A stretch of DNA of 64,000 nt from an uncultured bacterium (GCA_905215055.1 CAJMOH010000008.1:1-64000); one strand, 5' to 3'; shown: positions 35,444 to 45,258, counted from the first letter of the stretch. Numbers and translations: made by a program. The notes: a model not told the origin generated them from the sequence alone.

Positions 35444-37161
35444 GGCTGTTCTGCCCCCTTTGCTGGGCGGATGGGAAAGATAATCTCGCTTTCCGCGCCG
35501 CCTCGGTTTTCAAACAGGAATGAGGCGCTCTCCCCATAGAGGATGGCGCATCGCCGCCGGATATTGGTGATCCCCACGTTTTCCCCCTCCGGCATAACCG
35601 CCTCTTTCAACTGAGCCAGCACCTGCTGGGAATAGCCGGAGCCATTATCTCGGACAATAAGATCCAGGTATTCCCTTCCCTCGTCCTCCAAGTGATAGAT
35701 GTCCACCTGGATCTTCAAGGCTTCGTTGGTGTTGCCCAGCTTGGCGTACTTGATGCTGTTCTCCACAAAGGTCTGTACGCAGAGGATGGGCACCAGGGCA
35801 TTGGGGTCCGGCCGGTCTTGAAACACCTGGTAGTCAATCTTTCGCCCGGTCATCTCCCGCTGCAAATCCACATAGTTCCGGGTGAACTGGAGCTCTTGTT
35901 CCAGCTCGATCTGCTCCTGCTCCAAGGAGAGCAAATAGCGCATGTGGTTGGAAAGGCGCTGTAAGTATTCCTGGAGCCGGTCCGTATCGTGAAGCAGGGC
36001 CAAGGCGTTGACTGTTTTCAATCCGTTCAAATAAAAATGGGGCTTTAATTGCAGCTGTAAATACTGGATCCGGGCCTTCTGCTTTTCCAGCGCCTCCTCG
36101 TAGGTAGCCACCTTCTGTTTTTCCAAGGCCTGCATCATGTAGCCAAAGGTGTGGTTCACCTCGTCCAGCTCCCGCAGGGAGTAGTGGTTCTTCTCCCCCT
36201 GGTACTCGCCGCCTTGGCGGATGTTTTCCATGGTTTGATTCAGCTCCCGCAGGGGCTGCAGCAGCTGCCGCCGCAAAAAACGAAGCAGCCACACCAGCAC
36301 CACGATAGAGGCCAAAAGCGACACAATGCCCACCACCAGCTGCAGGGTAAAAAGCATCTGAACCGACAAGGGGACGCGGGCGACCAGCTGCAGACCTGTT
36401 CCCTCGATCCGCTCCCCCACCACCAGATCCATCCCTTGCTGGTAAACGATGTGAGCGCCGGAGAAGGTCAGCGCCCTGTGGAGAAGAGACTCATCATTTT
36501 CGCTTAAGGAGGGAAGGCTCACTCCATCCCACAAGAAAACCCCGGAGCGGCCGGGCAGCGCCGCCCGGACCGCCTCTATGGCGTTTCCAATGCTGTAAAC
36601 GCCGTATAGCGTGGCGTTTCCCTTGGTGTAACCGATGACAGCGTACTCCTCGCCCCCTTCCGGGGACAAAAGGAAGTAGCCCCGGGAGGCCGGCCGGTTG
36701 GCGGTGTGGTAGGCTGTCAAAAGCGCTTTCAGCTGTTCTGTTTGCTCCGGGGGGATTTGCAGAGAATCCACCACATAGGCGCAAATCTCCCTGCCGGTAT
36801 AGAACACGAAAAAGCCGCTGATATGCTGGTTGAAGGACATTCGCTGCTCCAACTCCTCCATAAGCTCATAGCGGTAGGAAAGCAAATTCTCGCTGCGGGT
36901 ATACTCCCCCAGCTGGGCAAAGTTGTCGTTTTCGTACCACTGCTCCGAAACAGTGGTTTGCAGGCTTTGCAGGGAATTGGCGATTTGGCGGCTCTCCTCC
37001 CGCAGCTGCGTCTGCTGGGTCTGGACAAAGCGCTGCTGCTGGTTGAGGAGCAAGGAGCTGTTCAAAATCACCAGCAGAATGACAATCGCGCTGTAGCTCA
37101 CTATCGTGGCGGCAGGTATGATCCTGCCCAAGGAATGTTGTTTTCTTCGATTCTTTTCCAT
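35440..37161 (-). CDS. YesM-like sensor histidine kinase
   Basis: 573 residues. Membrane helices near 20-40 and 275-300 enclose an extracellular sensor domain. HAMP (LRRQLLQPLRELNQTMENI) is followed by the His_kinase domain with phospho-His in LQLQLKPHFYLNGLKTVNAL, and by the ATPase domain (PILCVQTFVENSIKYAKLG, DNGSGYSQQ). LytS/YesM-type kinases of this sort sense extracellular sugars, often through the binding protein. It has its own promoter and lies upstream of the response regulator on the same strand. Confidence 0.93.
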   Translation of the reverse strand: MEKNRRKQHSLGRIIPAATIVSYSAIVILLVILNSSLLLNQQQRFVQTQQTQLREESRQIANSLQSLQTTVSEQWYENDNFAQLGEYTRSENLLSYRYELMEELEQRMSFNQHISGFFVFYTGREICAYVVDSLQIPPEQTEQLKALLTAYHTANRPASRGYFLLSPEGGEEYAVIGYTKGNATLYGVYSIGNAIEAVRAALPGRSGVFLWDGVSLPSLSENDESLLHRALTFSGAHIVYQQGMDLVVGERIEGTGLQLVARVPLSVQMLFTLQLVVGIVSLLASIVVLVWLLRFLRRQLLQPLRELNQTMENIRQGGEYQGEKNHYSLRELDEVNHTFGYMMQALEKQKVATYEEALEKQKARIQYLQLQLKPHFYLNGLKTVNALALLHDTDRLQEYLQRLSNHMRYLLSLEQEQIELEQELQFTRNYVDLQREMTGRKIDYQVFQDRPDPNALVPILCVQTFVENSIKYAKLGNTNEALKIQVDIYHLEDEGREYLDLIVRDNGSGYSQQVLAQLKEAVMPEGENVGITNIRRRCAILYGESASFLFENRGGAESEIIFPIRPAKGAEQP

Positions 37162-37250
37162 AAGCTTTTACCACGCTCACACGAGAAAAGTTGGAATTCA
37201 AACTAAATCCGTTCTATTTTCATTTATCAAAATTCTCAATATCACACATA

Positions 37251-37278
37251 ATTATAATACAAATTAGGAAAATAACAA
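37251..37278 (-). promoter_or_regulatory. Promoter of the YesM/YesN-like operon
   Basis: Minus strand TTGTTA (-35), 16 bases, TATAAT (-10). The surrounding 37.2-37.38 kb is AT-rich unlike its neighbours, marking the seam between transfer genes and cargo. Confidence 0.6.
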
Positions 37279-37377
37279 GAGAACGGGAAAGATTTTGTGA
37301 CTATTTCTTACCGTTCCATCCAAGTCAGCCAAGTGTGGCCACAAACGGAACCCATATCCAGGCAGTTGACAGCTTTC

Positions 37378-39324
37378 TTATATATTCAAGGATGTTCTAA
37401 TATTTATTATTCCATACCCCAAAATTTCCCCATACCCCACGGGATAGCTATTCCTCCGCACCATATCTCCAGAATTTCCTTCAATGGTGTAGACCCGGCC
37501 GTTTTCCACCCGTTCTACGATACCCACATGGTCGGCAATGAGGGAATCACTTCCGTACCACTTGAAGAAAATGAGCATTCCTGGCTCGGGGGTGGCGCTG
37601 CCAGGCAGCCATTGGCCCCGGGACTGGAACCAGTTGACCCCGGTGCCCACCCCAGAGAATTTGGGAAGGGCGCCGCTGTCCAGTAATCCGCACTGCTCGG
37701 CGCACCAGGAGACAAAGATAGCGCACCATTCCACCCGGCTGGAGAAACCATACCAGCTCCAGTACGGTGCGCCGCCCACATTGCCCACCTGGGATTGGGC
37801 CACCGCCACCAAGTCCCCATTGCCGCCGCCCAGGGCGACGCCGTAGAGCAACTCATTCCACAAGCCGTCATATTCCGGGGAGAGCAGCTCTTGCAGTTGC
37901 TCTTTTTGGTCTGTGCCAAAGCCCAGCTGTTCCGCCATCTCCTGGGCGGTCTTGTGGGACACAGAGATGACCAACACGGTGAACTCTGCCTCCACAGCCG
38001 CCCCATTCTCGCTTTCTGTGGTTTCCATGCGGGTCTCCACCCTGGCGGTGAGTTGGTTCATCTCCCAGAACACCTCGGCAAGCAAACCCAGCTTTTCCTC
38101 GTCCATGGAGGCCACCTCCTGGCCCTCTGGATCGGTGGTGACCTTCACCGCGTAAACAGCCAGCACCTCTTTCCACGCCGATTGGCTGCCGGTGATCTCC
38201 AAAGTGTCATGGGGATTGCTCGATTGGATTTCTTCCAGCCTTTCCTGGTACTCCTGATTCACCTGGGCAATGGCAGTGCGGATGGTCTGGCCCGTGCCGG
38301 TGTCCTCCCCGGAGAAGAAAATGCCGAAGCAGGAGCCAACCACCAACCCAATCAGACAGATCACCACAGCCACAAGCACCGCCACCCAGCCCCCGGCAAG
38401 AAGGGCCGTTGCCAGGGCTTTGGCGGCGGCAATGGCAGCTTTGATGGCCTTGGCCGTGACTTTGGCCGCCTGTTTTGCCGTACGCGCGGCGGCCTGCGCC
38501 TTGGCCCGTGCCGTCTGCACCCGCCGGGCGGACTGCTTCGCGGCTTTGGCGGCGGCTTTCGTTTGGGCCGCTGCCCGCTGGCTGGTCTTGATACCGGCGC
38601 TGCTCCGTTCCGCTGTCTTGATGGAATGGGCGGCGGTTTTCACGTTCCCCTTGGCGGGCGTTTTGACTGCCATCCCCTCCCTTTTCCAAGCAGCAGGAGG
38701 GGTTCTTTTACGGACGGAACCCTGGGACGTTTGACCCTTCCTTTGTTGTGGGGAGGAATACCCAGCCCTCTCCCCCTCCTTGTGGGAGGGGGACGCTTTG
38801 GCAAGGGGACGCTGTTCCTCCTGCCGGGTGTTCTCTACTGCGCCCTTCAGCTCTCGGAAACTTTCCCGCGCCTGTTTCACGCGGGGTTTTACTTGGGAAA
38901 GGCTCTCCCTCCCCATTTGCTCCACACGATGGAGAGCGGAATCCGCCGCACTCTTTCCCGTTTCGCCGACCTGCTCGGTAGCCTGGACGGATGGATTCTC
39001 CTGTTGATCCTGCTTGGCGGGCTGCTCTGAAACTTCCGCCTTTTTCGCCTTTAAGAAGGCCGCTTTCATCTGTTCTCCGGGAGAGGAAGTTTTTAGAATT
39101 TTCCCCTTGGTGCATGGCGCACGCCCCAGTTGCTCGGAATGTACTGTCCCGGCCTGGTTAGAGGTTCCCGCCTCCCCCAAGGGGGGCGGGGACGTGCCGG
39201 AAACCTCCCCGGCTTTCCGCTGCTTTCCCCGGATATACGCCTGCTTCATGCGCTTGCCCGGCTCCCCTGCGGACTTCAGGGTTTTCACCTCTTGGGCCGC
39301 CTTTGTTTTGATATCCTTACCCAT
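37378..39324 (-). CDS. CD1108-type transfer protein with CHAP wall-hydrolase domain
   Basis: 648 residues. The N-terminal half is basic, Ala/Lys/Gln-rich and low in complexity. One membrane helix follows (ALATALLAGGWVAVLVAVVICLIGLVVGSCFGIFF near 315). The outer C-terminal 130 residues form a CHAP/NlpC-like amidase with catalytic Cys in SSRVEWCAIFVSWC, His in ADHVGIVERV and Asn in TIEGNSGD. It should open peptidoglycan for the mating channel, as VirB1-like proteins do. Its ATG overlaps the VirB4 stop by eight bases, behind CGGAGGCGCCC. It is the last transfer gene before the cargo. Confidence 0.88.
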   Translation of the reverse strand: MGKDIKTKAAQEVKTLKSAGEPGKRMKQAYIRGKQRKAGEVSGTSPPPLGEAGTSNQAGTVHSEQLGRAPCTKGKILKTSSPGEQMKAAFLKAKKAEVSEQPAKQDQQENPSVQATEQVGETGKSAADSALHRVEQMGRESLSQVKPRVKQARESFRELKGAVENTRQEEQRPLAKASPSHKEGERAGYSSPQQRKGQTSQGSVRKRTPPAAWKREGMAVKTPAKGNVKTAAHSIKTAERSSAGIKTSQRAAAQTKAAAKAAKQSARRVQTARAKAQAAARTAKQAAKVTAKAIKAAIAAAKALATALLAGGWVAVLVAVVICLIGLVVGSCFGIFFSGEDTGTGQTIRTAIAQVNQEYQERLEEIQSSNPHDTLEITGSQSAWKEVLAVYAVKVTTDPEGQEVASMDEEKLGLLAEVFWEMNQLTARVETRMETTESENGAAVEAEFTVLVISVSHKTAQEMAEQLGFGTDQKEQLQELLSPEYDGLWNELLYGVALGGGNGDLVAVAQSQVGNVGGAPYWSWYGFSSRVEWCAIFVSWCAEQCGLLDSGALPKFSGVGTGVNWFQSRGQWLPGSATPEPGMLIFFKWYGSDSLIADHVGIVERVENGRVYTIEGNSGDMVRRNSYPVGYGEILGYGIINIRTSLNI

Positions 39325-41659
39325 GGGCGCCTCCGAACACGCCCTCGCCGGGCTTGGTGGTCATCAGCTGGTAGAGTTTCGTGTCCTTGGGGAAACGGTT
39401 GACAAAGGGCACCAAAGCGCTGCCGTAGCGCAGGAGACCGCAGCCAGCGTCCGCGTTGGTGACGTAGCTCATCTGTTCCTTGGAGATGTTCAAGAGCTTG
39501 GAGAGTTTCTCCCGGTCGGACGCCGCCTGGTTCAGCATGACGATGAATTCCGAGTTGGAGAGCATGGTGCTGGCCTGCACGGAATCCAAGAGGTACTCCA
39601 CATTTTGGGTAATGGCTGTGGGGTAGGCTCCCCGCTTGCGGAACTGCCGCCAGGCCGAGTTAAAGAAAATGCCGCTCTGCTCATTCTCGAACACCACATG
39701 GAACTCATCAATAAAGACGTGGGTGCGTTTGCCCCGCTTCCAGTTGAGGGTGACCCGGTTGAGGATGGTGTCGGTAATCACCAGCAGGCCCGTGGGCTTC
39801 AGCTGCTCCCCCAGGCTGTGAATGTCGAACACCACAATGCGTTTGTCCAAGTCCACAGTGCTTTCCTTGCCGAAGATGTCCAAGGAGCCGGTGGTGAACA
39901 GCTCCAGGGAGAGGGCAATGTCCTGGGCTTTCTCCTCCGGCTGCTCCAGCAGCTTATTCCTCAGGTCACAGAGGGTGGCGGGTTTTCCAGTCCGCTCCGC
40001 CTCCTGGTACACCAGGGCCGTACACCGGTCGATGATGGATTTGTGCTGCGGGCCCACACCCCGCCGGTCGATCTGCTCGATGAGGGACATGACAAACTGG
40101 GACTTTTCTACAATGGGGTTCTGTTCGCCGTAGCCCTCCACCATGTACATGGCGTTGAGGCGGTCTTTCCCGCCGGCGGCCATGTGGATCACCGCGGCGT
40201 CCTCCCGGCCCAAGGTCTGGCACAGGGGGCCGAACTCGTTTTCCGGGTCGCAGATCAGCACATCGTCCTCCGTGTTGAGAATGAGAAAAGCGATCTGCTC
40301 CTTGGAGAGGAAGGATTTGCCGGAACCAGGCACCCCTAACTGGAACGCTGACTGGTTCAAGAGGATCCCCTTGTTACACAGAAGCAGGTTGTGGGAGATG
40401 GCGTTCTCCCCAAAGTAGATACCGCCCTTGTCCTGGATCTCCTGGACTTTGAAGGGCATGAACACCGCCAGACTTTCCGTGGTGAGGGTACGAAAGGCGT
40501 TGATTTTCCGCACACCTATGGGCAGGGCGGTGTTGAGGCCGTCCATCTGCTGGAATTTCAGCACCGCCATCTGGCACATCTGCTTCCGGGCCACCGACTG
40601 GATGGACTCCGTGTCGCTTTGCAGCTGTTGATAGCTGTCTGCCATAATGACCAAAGTGAGAACGCAGAGCATCATCCGCTGGTCCCGGGTGGTCAGGTCG
40701 TTTAAGAACTCCTTGCTCTCCTTCCGCTGCAGCTCCATGTCGTAGGAGACGACGGCGGAGAAGTTGTTGTTCTGGTTCTGCCGCCGCTGCCAATTCGTAA
40801 TATTCGTCTCCACGCCTAATAAACGGTTTTCCACCTCCCGCACCGCCTCGTCCGTGGGGACGGGAAGGATGTCTATGGAAAGCATGAGATTCCGGTTCAA
40901 GTCCGTCAGCTCGTTGACCATCTCATCTTTGATGTAGTTGGCGTACTCCTTCAGGTACAGCACCCGGCAGTATTTGTCCCCCAGCTTCAGATGGTCGGAA
41001 AGGCGCTCCACACTGTCGGGGCAAATGCCGTCCTTAAAGCTGTGCCCCAGCCGGGCGGACTGGGAGAGATCAAAATGGAAGGCGTCCTCCTCCCCAGGGC
41101 GGTAGAAATCGTGGAGGATGCGAAGGCGTTCGGAGGTATCCAGCTCTTTGCACTTGGAGCCAAGGGCCGCAAAGTGAGCGGTTAAGTCCGCACCCACCCG
41201 GGCGAAGTACGACCGGGCCTCCTCCACATTTTTCTTGGCGACAGAAAGGGTCAGGTACTTCTCCTGCGTGATGCCGTTAGCCCCTGTGGCCTTGTCCAAA
41301 AGCATCTGGTTGTACTCCCGGCGGTACTCATCCCGGAAATCCCCCCGCAGAGGCATGAGGATGGAATCCTCAAAGTGGGCTTTGTTCAGCCGCCGGTTGT
41401 TGATGGTCAGTTTGGCAGACGCCCCGCTGTCCAGGGAATTGAGCAGCTCCGAATAGGAGAGGAACATGGCTTCCTTGTCCTCCCGGCTGGCCACCCGGTA
41501 GTTGATATCCGTAAACTGAAACGTCTTGGTATACAGGTTGCCGCACAGAAAAAAGCCGTCCTTCCAAACGCGGCGGATGGGGATGACATCCTGCACCCGA
41601 CGGGGGACAGCGTAGCGCTCTTTTTCCAGCTTTCGCTGGTTATTTAGAGTTTTCAGCAT
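39317..41659 (-). CDS. VirB4-like conjugation ATPase
   Basis: 780 residues, cytosolic AAA+ motor of the type IV secretion system. Walker A GVPGSGKS near 441, Walker B THVFIDEFHVVFE near 646, and ITQNVEYLLDSVQASTMLSNSEFIVMLNQAASDRE as the conserved VirB4 C-terminus. Length is normal for Gram-positive TcpF/VirB4 proteins. The ATG sits behind GGGGAGAAAGG and overlaps the PrgI stop. Confidence 0.95.
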   Translation of the reverse strand: MLKTLNNQRKLEKERYAVPRRVQDVIPIRRVWKDGFFLCGNLYTKTFQFTDINYRVASREDKEAMFLSYSELLNSLDSGASAKLTINNRRLNKAHFEDSILMPLRGDFRDEYRREYNQMLLDKATGANGITQEKYLTLSVAKKNVEEARSYFARVGADLTAHFAALGSKCKELDTSERLRILHDFYRPGEEDAFHFDLSQSARLGHSFKDGICPDSVERLSDHLKLGDKYCRVLYLKEYANYIKDEMVNELTDLNRNLMLSIDILPVPTDEAVREVENRLLGVETNITNWQRRQNQNNNFSAVVSYDMELQRKESKEFLNDLTTRDQRMMLCVLTLVIMADSYQQLQSDTESIQSVARKQMCQMAVLKFQQMDGLNTALPIGVRKINAFRTLTTESLAVFMPFKVQEIQDKGGIYFGENAISHNLLLCNKGILLNQSAFQLGVPGSGKSFLSKEQIAFLILNTEDDVLICDPENEFGPLCQTLGREDAAVIHMAAGGKDRLNAMYMVEGYGEQNPIVEKSQFVMSLIEQIDRRGVGPQHKSIIDRCTALVYQEAERTGKPATLCDLRNKLLEQPEEKAQDIALSLELFTTGSLDIFGKESTVDLDKRIVVFDIHSLGEQLKPTGLLVITDTILNRVTLNWKRGKRTHVFIDEFHVVFENEQSGIFFNSAWRQFRKRGAYPTAITQNVEYLLDSVQASTMLSNSEFIVMLNQAASDREKLSKLLNISKEQMSYVTNADAGCGLLRYGSALVPFVNRFPKDTKLYQLMTTKPGEGVFGGAHG

Positions 41660-41988
41660 CCTTTCTCCCCTTTCAAAAGTTCGTAGTAAAGGTTTTGTGG
41701 TTCACATTTCAGCTGCTTGGGCTCCAGCAGCTCCGAGCGAATCCAGGCCCAGAGAAACTGTTCGGCAGTCATGCCGTGGTAGGTAATGAATCCCAGGGCG
41801 GCAAAGGGAGCCGCCCCCAGGACGCACACCCAGGACAAAGTTTCCAAGCCGACGTAGGGCCGCAGCAAAAAGTACAGCCCCACCGCCACGGCTATGGCCA
41901 GCACGGAGAACACGCACTGGCGCAGGCTCAGGCCGAAAAACATGGATTCGGTGTAGCTACGGATTTCACGGTTGATTTTGACTTCCAA
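41653..41988 (-). CDS. PrgI family conjugation membrane protein
   Basis: 111 residues with two membrane helices (CVFSVLAIAVAVGLYFLL and LSWVCVLGAAPFAALGFITY) and the family opening VKINREIRSYTESMFFGLSLRQ. PrgI proteins are VirB3-like channel parts that lie next to VirB4 genes. The start is best read as TTG 41988, five bases after GAGGTG; another TTG at 42003 is less well placed. The stop overlaps the VirB4 start by seven bases. Confidence 0.88.
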   Translation of the reverse strand: MEVKINREIRSYTESMFFGLSLRQCVFSVLAIAVAVGLYFLLRPYVGLETLSWVCVLGAAPFAALGFITYHGMTAEQFLWAWIRSELLEPKQLKCEPQNLYYELLKGEKGC

Positions 41989-41992
41989 AATA

Positions 41993-42208
41993 TCACCTCG
42001 CAATCACATCGCCGGTTTCCAGGTAAACAATGCTGCTTTTGGGAATATAAGAAAATCCCAGAATTGGGTCACCCACGGTCAAGATCTCGTCAGGGGCTGC
42101 TTTTGAAAAGCGCCCCACAATCCCCTTTTCAGCGGGCAGGTCGTAATCTTCCATCATCTGGATTGCGGTTCCGTCGATTAAGTGCAGCACATAGATTTGA
42201 TAACTCAT
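41993..42208 (-). CDS. Small conserved ICE protein between VirB6 and PrgI
   Basis: 71 residues, soluble, starting MSYQIYVLHLIDGTAIQMMED. AAGGAGGAAAA lies directly before ATG 42208, which makes this a real gene although it is hidden in a longer frame that runs through virB6. Its stop lies four bases ahead of the prgI start codon and contributes to the prgI ribosome binding site, so the two are coupled. I do not recognise a function. Confidence 0.75.
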   Translation of the reverse strand: MSYQIYVLHLIDGTAIQMMEDYDLPAEKGIVGRFSKAAPDEILTVGDPILGFSYIPKSSIVYLETGDVIAR

Positions 42209-42222
42209 TTTTCCTCCTTTTT

Positions 42223-43059
42223 TTACAATCCCATCATCTCCCGCACGATGCGGTCGGCCATTTTCACGCTGCCCACTAAAACCAGCATATTGAAGATAAG
42301 CTCCCCAATGTAGCTCCACACCTGGGTAACCGCTGCGGCATCCGCATCCACCACCGGTGGGGCGGCGGCGAACAGGGAAAAAATGACGCAGGCCAGCACG
42401 ATGATGGCCCCCTCCAAGCACACGGCCGCGTAGCTTTTGAGAAAGCTCTTGCCCACGTTCTGGGTGGGCTCCCCGGCAAAGGTGGAAAGAGGCACCGGGG
42501 CGATGGCCGTGTACAGGTACAGGCGGAAAAACCGCCCGTACACGGTCAGGATCATCAGGAAGGACAGCACGGTGATGAACATCCCGCCGATAAGGGTCAC
42601 CGCCCACAGGGGGATGGACTCGAAAAAGCCGCAGTCCTCCACCGCCGTGACGATCTCCTCCGGCAGCACCATGTCCCCGGCAGCCCCCAGGCCGGAGGCG
42701 TTGAGGATGGTGGACACCAAACCCTGAATGATGTCAAACAGGGCCAGCATCAGCTCCAGGCCGTAGGTAACCACTCCCTTTGCCAGGGCGAACCGGACAA
42801 ACAGTTTCAAGGCCACCTCCGGGCGCTTCACCTCAGCAAAGCTGCCACAAGTCCGCATGACCCCTACCAGAAAGAACAGCACCAGCAGCGCCAGTCCCAC
42901 TGCCCGGATGGCATCGTGGATGTTGAGGATCACACCCCAGATAGCGCCGCCCTTAAACTCTGCGGGGCTTTGGGCAATGAGCTGCCAAATCTCCGTCAGG
43001 TACTTGTTCCAGGTGTCCAGGGCGTTTTGCAGGTTCTGTACCACCCAGTTGTCGCTCAT
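42223..43059 (-). CDS. VirB6/TrbL-like conjugation channel protein
   Basis: 278 residues with about six membrane helices (VGLALLVLFFLVGVM, VTLIGGMFITVLSFLMILTVYG, LEGAIIVLACVIFSLFAAAPP and others). VirB6-type proteins form the inner-membrane part of the DNA channel. AAGGAGGGAGCGTC precedes the ATG. It lies between maff2 and prgI as in Tn1549-type transfer modules. Confidence 0.9.
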   Translation of the reverse strand: MSDNWVVQNLQNALDTWNKYLTEIWQLIAQSPAEFKGGAIWGVILNIHDAIRAVGLALLVLFFLVGVMRTCGSFAEVKRPEVALKLFVRFALAKGVVTYGLELMLALFDIIQGLVSTILNASGLGAAGDMVLPEEIVTAVEDCGFFESIPLWAVTLIGGMFITVLSFLMILTVYGRFFRLYLYTAIAPVPLSTFAGEPTQNVGKSFLKSYAAVCLEGAIIVLACVIFSLFAAAPPVVDADAAAVTQVWSYIGELIFNMLVLVGSVKMADRIVREMMGL

Positions 43060-43097
43060 GACGCTCCCTCCTTTCCGTTAAAATAGAGTGCCACGGT

Positions 43098-43448
43098 TCA
43101 GCCCCCGGTGATCAAATCCAGGATTTCCTTGGCGAAGGTGATGACCACGCCTCCCGCCAAAGTGAGAAACCCCTGGGAGCGCTGGCTGGGGTCGTGGGAC
43201 TGGAACGAAAGCCCCACCTGCACCACGCCCCAGCCCAGCAGGATGATGCCCACGGCCCGGATCCGGCCGAAGATGAAGTCGGACAAGTTGTTCACCACGG
43301 TCAAAGGGTTGCCCCCGGCGGTACTGGTGGCAAAGGCAGTAGTGGTGAGCGCCCCCACCAGCAACGTGGAGACTGCGAACAGGGCGAAGGCCCGGCGGCC
43401 TCCTTTTCCCAAGGTCTTAGGCTGGGTGAGTTTCTTCTTTTTGTTCAT
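43098..43448 (-). CDS. Maff2 family mobile-element membrane protein
   Basis: 116 residues, two hydrophobic segments: FALFAVSTLLVGALTTTAFA, which looks like a signal sequence, and FGRIRAVGIILLGWGVVQVGLSF with the family motif following (SHDPSQRSQGFLTLAGG). This is VirB2-like in size and may be the pilin-like subunit. The start is ATG 43448 behind AAAGGAGGAATCGTTCC. It lies inside the end of virD4, overlapping by 32 bases. Confidence 0.88.
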   Translation of the reverse strand: MNKKKKLTQPKTLGKGGRRAFALFAVSTLLVGALTTTAFATSTAGGNPLTVVNNLSDFIFGRIRAVGIILLGWGVVQVGLSFQSHDPSQRSQGFLTLAGGVVITFAKEILDLITGG

Positions 43449-45258
43449 GGAACGATTCCTCCTTTGGTTTAAACAGTGTTTCAAGTTCTTCATCGGATAA
43501 GAGTTCAAATGACGGTTTTTCTTTTGTTTCAGGCTCCGGCTCTTTCTGCTTCTGAGACATCCGCTGGGCAGTGACCCCCGCCACGGCCCGGTCTGTTTGC
43601 CCGTGCTCATAGGGCCTGGCTTTCCCGTTGGCGGTCATGGAAAAATTAGGGTGATGGAAAGTGTTATACTTCTCGTCTAGGATGGGCCGCTCTCCCCGGA
43701 TGAACAGCAGGGCATATCGGTTGTCCAGCATCCGCACCTCATCGGGGGTAAGAAGCTCCCGGCCAATGATGCTCCTATTGGTGGTGTAGCTGCCGCTGCG
43801 GCCCTTGCTCTCTCCATAGGAATCCAGCCACAGAGTCGATTTCCCCAAATAGCTTTCGGAAAGGAGTTTGTGGGTGGAGGCCTCGTTGCCGCCCAGGTAG
43901 AGCAGTTCATCGCAGTTGCCCAGGATGCTCTCCCACTGCTTTTCAAAGAGGGCTTTTAACTGGGCAATGTTCTGCAAGATGATGGACACCGAGATGTTCC
44001 GGCTGCGCATGGTGGCCAGCAGCTTGTCGAAGTCATCGGGCAGACTCACGTTGGCAAACTCGTCCATGAGGAAGTGGACCGGCACCGGCAGGCTGCCCCT
44101 GTACTTGTGGTCGGCCAGGTGGAACAACTGCTGGAAGATTTGGGTGTACAGGATGGACACCAGGAAGTTGAAGCTGGTGTCGTTGTCTGGAATGAGGGCA
44201 AACAGGGCCACTTTCCTTTCCCCTAGGCTGGGCAAGTCCAGCTCGTCTGTGGCCGTGAGGGCAGAGAGGGTTCGGAGATTGAACTTTTCCAACCGGGCCG
44301 CCAAGGTGATCTGGATGGATTTCAGGGTTTTGGCGGAGCCGGAGCGGTAGTCCCGGTAATACTTCACAGCGATGTGGTCGGGTTGTTTCATCTCCAGCCG
44401 GTCGAACAGCTCGTCCACCGGGGACTGGTACTCCTCGTCCTCCTCCCGGACCTCCGCTGCCCGGAGCAGCTCCATCACTATGGAGAAGTTCTGTTCCTGG
44501 GGCGGGGCCTCGTACTTGAGATACAAGATCAGGGCCATGAGCAGCATACTGGCCGCCGTGTCCCAAAAGGGGTCATTGGACTTGCTGTCCTTGGGAGTGG
44601 TGGACTTGAACAGGTTGGTCACCAGCCGCTGCACATCGTTGTCATCCCGGAGGTAGACAAAGGGGTTGTAGCAAAAGCTCTTTTCCATGTTGAGCATATC
44701 CAGCACCCGGACTTCATACCCCTTCTTTTCCAGCAGATGCCCCGTGTCCCGGAGCAGCTCCCCCTTGGGATCCAAAATCACAAAACTGGTGTTGGCCTGG
44801 CAAAGGTTGGGCTTGGCGTAGAAACGTGTCTTGCCAGCCCCCGACCCGCCGATCACCACGGTGTTTAGGTTGCGCCGATGCTTGTGGGTGTCCAAGCCCA
44901 TGCGGACGTGCTGGGTAAACAGCTTGTTTTCTGAAAAAACCTTGTCAGCATACCGATGGTTGACCCGCCCAGAGTCACCCCACTGAGCGGAGCCGTGTTC
45001 CTCTCCCCGGCGGTAGGGATGGCGGGTGGAGAGGAAAATGCCCACCCCCAAACTGTAGGCAGCAAGAAAAAGGAGGACAGTTTTTCCACTGTCCTCACAC
45101 CAGATGATTTTGAATGGGTGATTCATAGCCCCAGGCAGGGCTTGGATGATTCCGTCAAGACCGCCGGACACAGAGGGCGCTAGGAGCAGCGCCAGCCACA
45201 CAGCGGGGATAATTCCCAGGGTATACACCCAGAGGGGTGTTCGCCTTTGCGGTTTCAT
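43417..45258 (-). CDS. VirD4-type coupling protein (TraG/TraD ATPase)
   Basis: 613 residues. Two N-terminal membrane helices, Walker A VIGGSGAGKTRF near 134, FVILDPKGELLRDTG, and Walker B HFLMDEFANVSLPDDFDKLLATMRSRNISVSIILQN near 394. It links the relaxase-DNA complex to the type IV channel. The ATG overlaps the stop of the DUF3801 gene (ATGA), so the two are coupled, as in other PcfB-PcfC pairs. Confidence 0.95.
   Translation of the reverse strand: MKPQRRTPLWVYTLGIIPAVWLALLLAPSVSGGLDGIIQALPGAMNHPFKIIWCEDSGKTVLLFLAAYSLGVGIFLSTRHPYRRGEEHGSAQWGDSGRVNHRYADKVFSENKLFTQHVRMGLDTHKHRRNLNTVVIGGSGAGKTRFYAKPNLCQANTSFVILDPKGELLRDTGHLLEKKGYEVRVLDMLNMEKSFCYNPFVYLRDDNDVQRLVTNLFKSTTPKDSKSNDPFWDTAASMLLMALILYLKYEAPPQEQNFSIVMELLRAAEVREEDEEYQSPVDELFDRLEMKQPDHIAVKYYRDYRSGSAKTLKSIQITLAARLEKFNLRTLSALTATDELDLPSLGERKVALFALIPDNDTSFNFLVSILYTQIFQQLFHLADHKYRGSLPVPVHFLMDEFANVSLPDDFDKLLATMRSRNISVSIILQNIAQLKALFEKQWESILGNCDELLYLGGNEASTHKLLSESYLGKSTLWLDSYGESKGRSGSYTTNRSIIGRELLTPDEVRMLDNRYALLFIRGERPILDEKYNTFHHPNFSMTANGKARPYEHGQTDRAVAGVTAQRMSQKQKEPEPETKEKPSFELLSDEELETLFKPKEESFHEQKEETHPA

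Noticed and set aside
41993..42607. A 204-residue minus-strand frame across virB6
   Set aside because: Only its last 71 codons have a ribosome binding site and protein-like sequence; the upper part is virB6 in another frame.
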